From contig CAYJME010000190.1 of the NCBI GenBank assembly GCA_964370795.1, forward strand, positions 1 through 6,422: a stretch of DNA of 6,422 nt. The letters run 5' to 3'. The stretch is from JAHFOW01 sp964370795 (lineage in GTDB: Bacteria; Planctomycetota; Brocadiia; Brocadiales; Brocadiaceae). This document shows, piece by piece, positions 5,289 through 6,422 of the stretch (the first letter of the stretch is position 1; the number at the start of each line of letters is the position of its first letter). The translations under genes were made by a program, and so were the position numbers. The notes beneath the pieces were generated by a model. The model saw only the letters and a program-made list of their open reading frames with translations, was not told where the DNA came from and made no database searches.

Positions 5289-5942
5289 CTACATATCCCA
5301 CGGATAAACATAAAACTCATTTTTGGGTTTGCCGTTTAAACCGACAACTTTGTATTTGTCTATGCCGTAATGTTTATTAAAATACTGCACCGCCGTGGGA
5401 TTAAACTGTTCAAAATTCAGTTTCACTTCTATCGGCAGTATGGCGCTCTTGATTTTTAATATAAAATCTATTTCTTTTTTGTCCTTTGTCCGCCAGTAAA
5501 ATATTGCGTCATGGGTATATTTCTTTGCCATTTCAGCAAATATCCCTGTTTCAAATACATTGCCGATGAGTTCTTTTTGCAATCCCTTTAACCAAAGCAT
5601 CTGCATAAGCCCTGTATCGTAAAAACATATCTTGGGCAATTTGAAGAGTTCCGAACGAATATTTTTGCTGAATGGTTTGACCAATTTGATGATATAGGTG
5701 TTTTCCATGATAAAGAGGTATTTCTCTATGGTTTGCTTTGCTATCTTAGTGGTATTGGAAAGTTCTGCAATATTCAACTGCTGGCCGCTCTGCGAGGCAA
5801 GGGCTTCCAGTAACTTGTTGTATTTATCTATATCTTTAATATCGGCAAGGTCTCTGATGTCTTTCTTTACATAGGTGTCAATAATCTGCTGCAGGTATTT
5901 TTTAATCTCATCAAAAACCGTTCTTTTAAGGATTGTTTCCAT
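5289..5942 (-). CDS. DUF4143 protein lacking its AAA ATPase half
   Basis: The 217 residues correspond to the C-terminal half of AAA_14/DUF4143 ATPases, which are normally about 380-400 residues with an N-terminal P-loop domain. Present are the linker helix with TYVKKDIRDLADI (23-35), the winged-helix-like NIAELSNTTKIAKQTIEKYL (57-76), the signature KICFYDTGLMQML (104-116), FYWRTKDKKEIDFIL (148-162) and LPIEVKLNF (169-177). The last two give a PD-(D/E)xK-like Glu157/Asp159/Glu172/Lys174 set. No Walker A or B motif is encoded. In this frame an upstream TAA stands five codons before the ATG, so the frame does not extend. AAGGG with a 6-base gap precedes the ATG and a promoter-like palindrome lies upstream. 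Expression of a stand-alone C-terminal domain is therefore possible, although a deletion remnant is equally likely. Family members are poorly characterised and often linked to mobile or toxin-antitoxin loci. Confidence 0.8.
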   Translation of the reverse strand: METILKRTVFDEIKKYLQQIIDTYVKKDIRDLADIKDIDKYNKLLEALASQSGQQLNIAELSNTTKIAKQTIEKYLFIMENTYIIKLVKPFSKNIRSELFKLPKICFYDTGLMQMLWLKGLQKELIGNVFETGIFAEMAKKYTHDAIFYWRTKDKKEIDFILKIKSAILPIEVKLNFEQFNPTAVQYFNKHYGIDKYKVVGLNGKPKNEFYVYPWDM

Positions 5943-5968
5943 ATAATACCCTTATTGCTTTTTGATTT

Positions 5969-5997
5969 GCTTTATATCGGATATAAAGTAAAGTCAA
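5969..5997 (-). promoter_or_regulatory. Promoter with overlapping palindromic operator
   Basis: On the minus strand TTGACT (5997-5992) is a good -35 box. Candidate -10 boxes are TATAAA (5976-5971, 15-base spacer) or TAAAGC (5974-5969, 17-base spacer). The 19-base palindrome CTTTATATC-G-GATATAAAG (5970-5988, perfect 9-bp arms) covers the -10 and most of the spacer, so a dimeric protein bound there would block the promoter. It lies about 37 bases upstream of the DUF4143 start codon. Confidence 0.5.
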
Positions 5998-6019
5998 GTT
6001 TGTTTTAAGCATACAAAAG

Positions 6020-6050
6020 AAACCTCGAAGGTGTCGGGTTTTTCTTTTTA
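6020..6050 (-). terminator. Possible bidirectional terminator
   Basis: The stem AAACC(t)CGA / TCGGGTTT (6020-6028 with 6034-6041) has the loop AGGTG. On the minus strand it is followed by TTCTTTTG, downstream of the PIN gene. On the plus strand it is followed by TTTCTTTTT. It could insulate the PIN gene from the DUF4143 promoter. Confidence 0.4.
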
Positions 6051-6116
6051 GTGTCAAGCCTTTTTAGTTTCCGGAAAAATTATGGACAGCTTCGCTGATT
6101 CTTGGCATAACCTTGA

Positions 6117-6138
6117 ACCTGCCTGCCGACAGGCAGGT
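6117..6138. repeat. Perfect palindrome ACCTGCCTG-CCGA-CAGGCAGGT
   Basis: Nine-base arms (6117-6125 and 6130-6138) flank a four-base loop. The element sits 16 bases beyond the stop codon of the PIN gene. GC-rich palindromes of the CCTGCCTG type recur in many environmental genomes as REP-like elements, which I know from general experience only. A supporting role in termination or mRNA 3' protection is possible. Confidence 0.65.
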
Positions 6139-6154
6139 CGGCTGAAAGAATTTT

Positions 6155-6422
6155 TTACCAAACCACTGGCACAAGCTTGGAATCCGTAATGGCTTTATCA
6201 ATGGTAATCAACGATACGGTTTGAGCAAACTCCTTGACGGCCTGAATTGTAGTGCCAACAATTATGGCATCGTGAATATAAAGACTTATTGGTGCTATTG
6301 TTACTACAGAGATATCCAGCGGGTGTAAAAGTATATTCTCACTTGTTTCTACTTGCTGCAAGGCTTCTTCAAAGGAAAGAGTAATGCGCTTGTGCTGATA
6401 GAGATATTTAATCTCCATCATT
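6155..6422 (-). CDS. PIN-domain (VapC-like) protein, 5' part outside window
   Basis: At least 88 codons of the C-terminal half of a PIN-domain protein are present; the gene continues past the right edge, so the Met-Met at 6421 is probably internal. The motif IHDAIIVGTTI (49-59), with a conserved Asp51, and the ending SLITIDKAITDSKLVPVVW (70-88), with Asp75, follow the usual PIN pattern (M-HDR-I-A-A... PLIT-D--I--S-LV-VVW). PIN proteins are metal-dependent ribonucleases, commonly the toxin of VapBC pairs. The first catalytic Asp and any antitoxin gene would lie outside the window. The 3' end is intact and followed by a palindrome. Confidence 0.75.
   Translation of the reverse strand, partial: MMEIKYLYQHKRITLSFEEALQQVETSENILLHPLDISVVTIAPISLYIHDAIIVGTTIQAVKEFAQTVSLITIDKAITDSKLVPVVW

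Noticed and set aside
6085..6100. Short CAGC-TTC-GCTG hairpin
   Set aside because: A four-base stem without a T-run is expected by chance.

Overview
The window looks like accessory-rich chromosome of an environmental bacterium. It has moderate GC, AT-rich intergenic DNA and several short dispersed palindromic repeats. The ArgC nucleotide loop (GATAYTS where most ArgC have a GxxGYTG-type loop) and the repeat style remind me of anammox-type planctomycetes (Brocadiales). That is a recollection-based inference; no marker in the window proves it.

Left part (1-2090). The first 420 bases carry no gene. They hold several palindromes, including two oppositely oriented copies of a 25-base hairpin whose stem differences are all compensated, and a terminator-like hairpin. 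On the minus strand follow argC (arginine biosynthesis) and, upstream of it, a 135-residue membrane-anchored coiled-coil protein. The two probably share a strong sigma70-type promoter placed so close to the start codon that the mRNA may be leaderless.

Middle (2087-3629). Divergently transcribed, a small cysteine-cluster (YkgJ-type) protein overlaps the start of gcvT, the aminomethyltransferase of the glycine cleavage system, so the pair is probably translationally coupled. A 23-codon ORF begins immediately after the gcvT stop codon.

Right part (3630-6422) is a gene graveyard. A dispersed repeat abuts a frameshifted fragment of a beta-helix surface protein on the + strand. Back to back with it lies a minus-strand pseudogene of a large Hsp90/sacsin-like (GHKL) ATPase. 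That pseudogene has an internal deletion joining two ATP-site motifs out of frame, an in-frame TAA and a truncated 3' end. Next come a 33-base hairpin and a 36-codon orphan coding fragment. After these is a DUF4143 protein that has lost its AAA ATPase half but keeps a ribosome binding site and a promoter containing a perfect 19-base palindrome. A PIN-domain toxin-like gene runs off the right edge. ATPases of the GHKL and DUF4143 types and PIN toxins often sit in defence or toxin-antitoxin islands, so this looks like the decaying remains of such an island. I see no complete new system in it.
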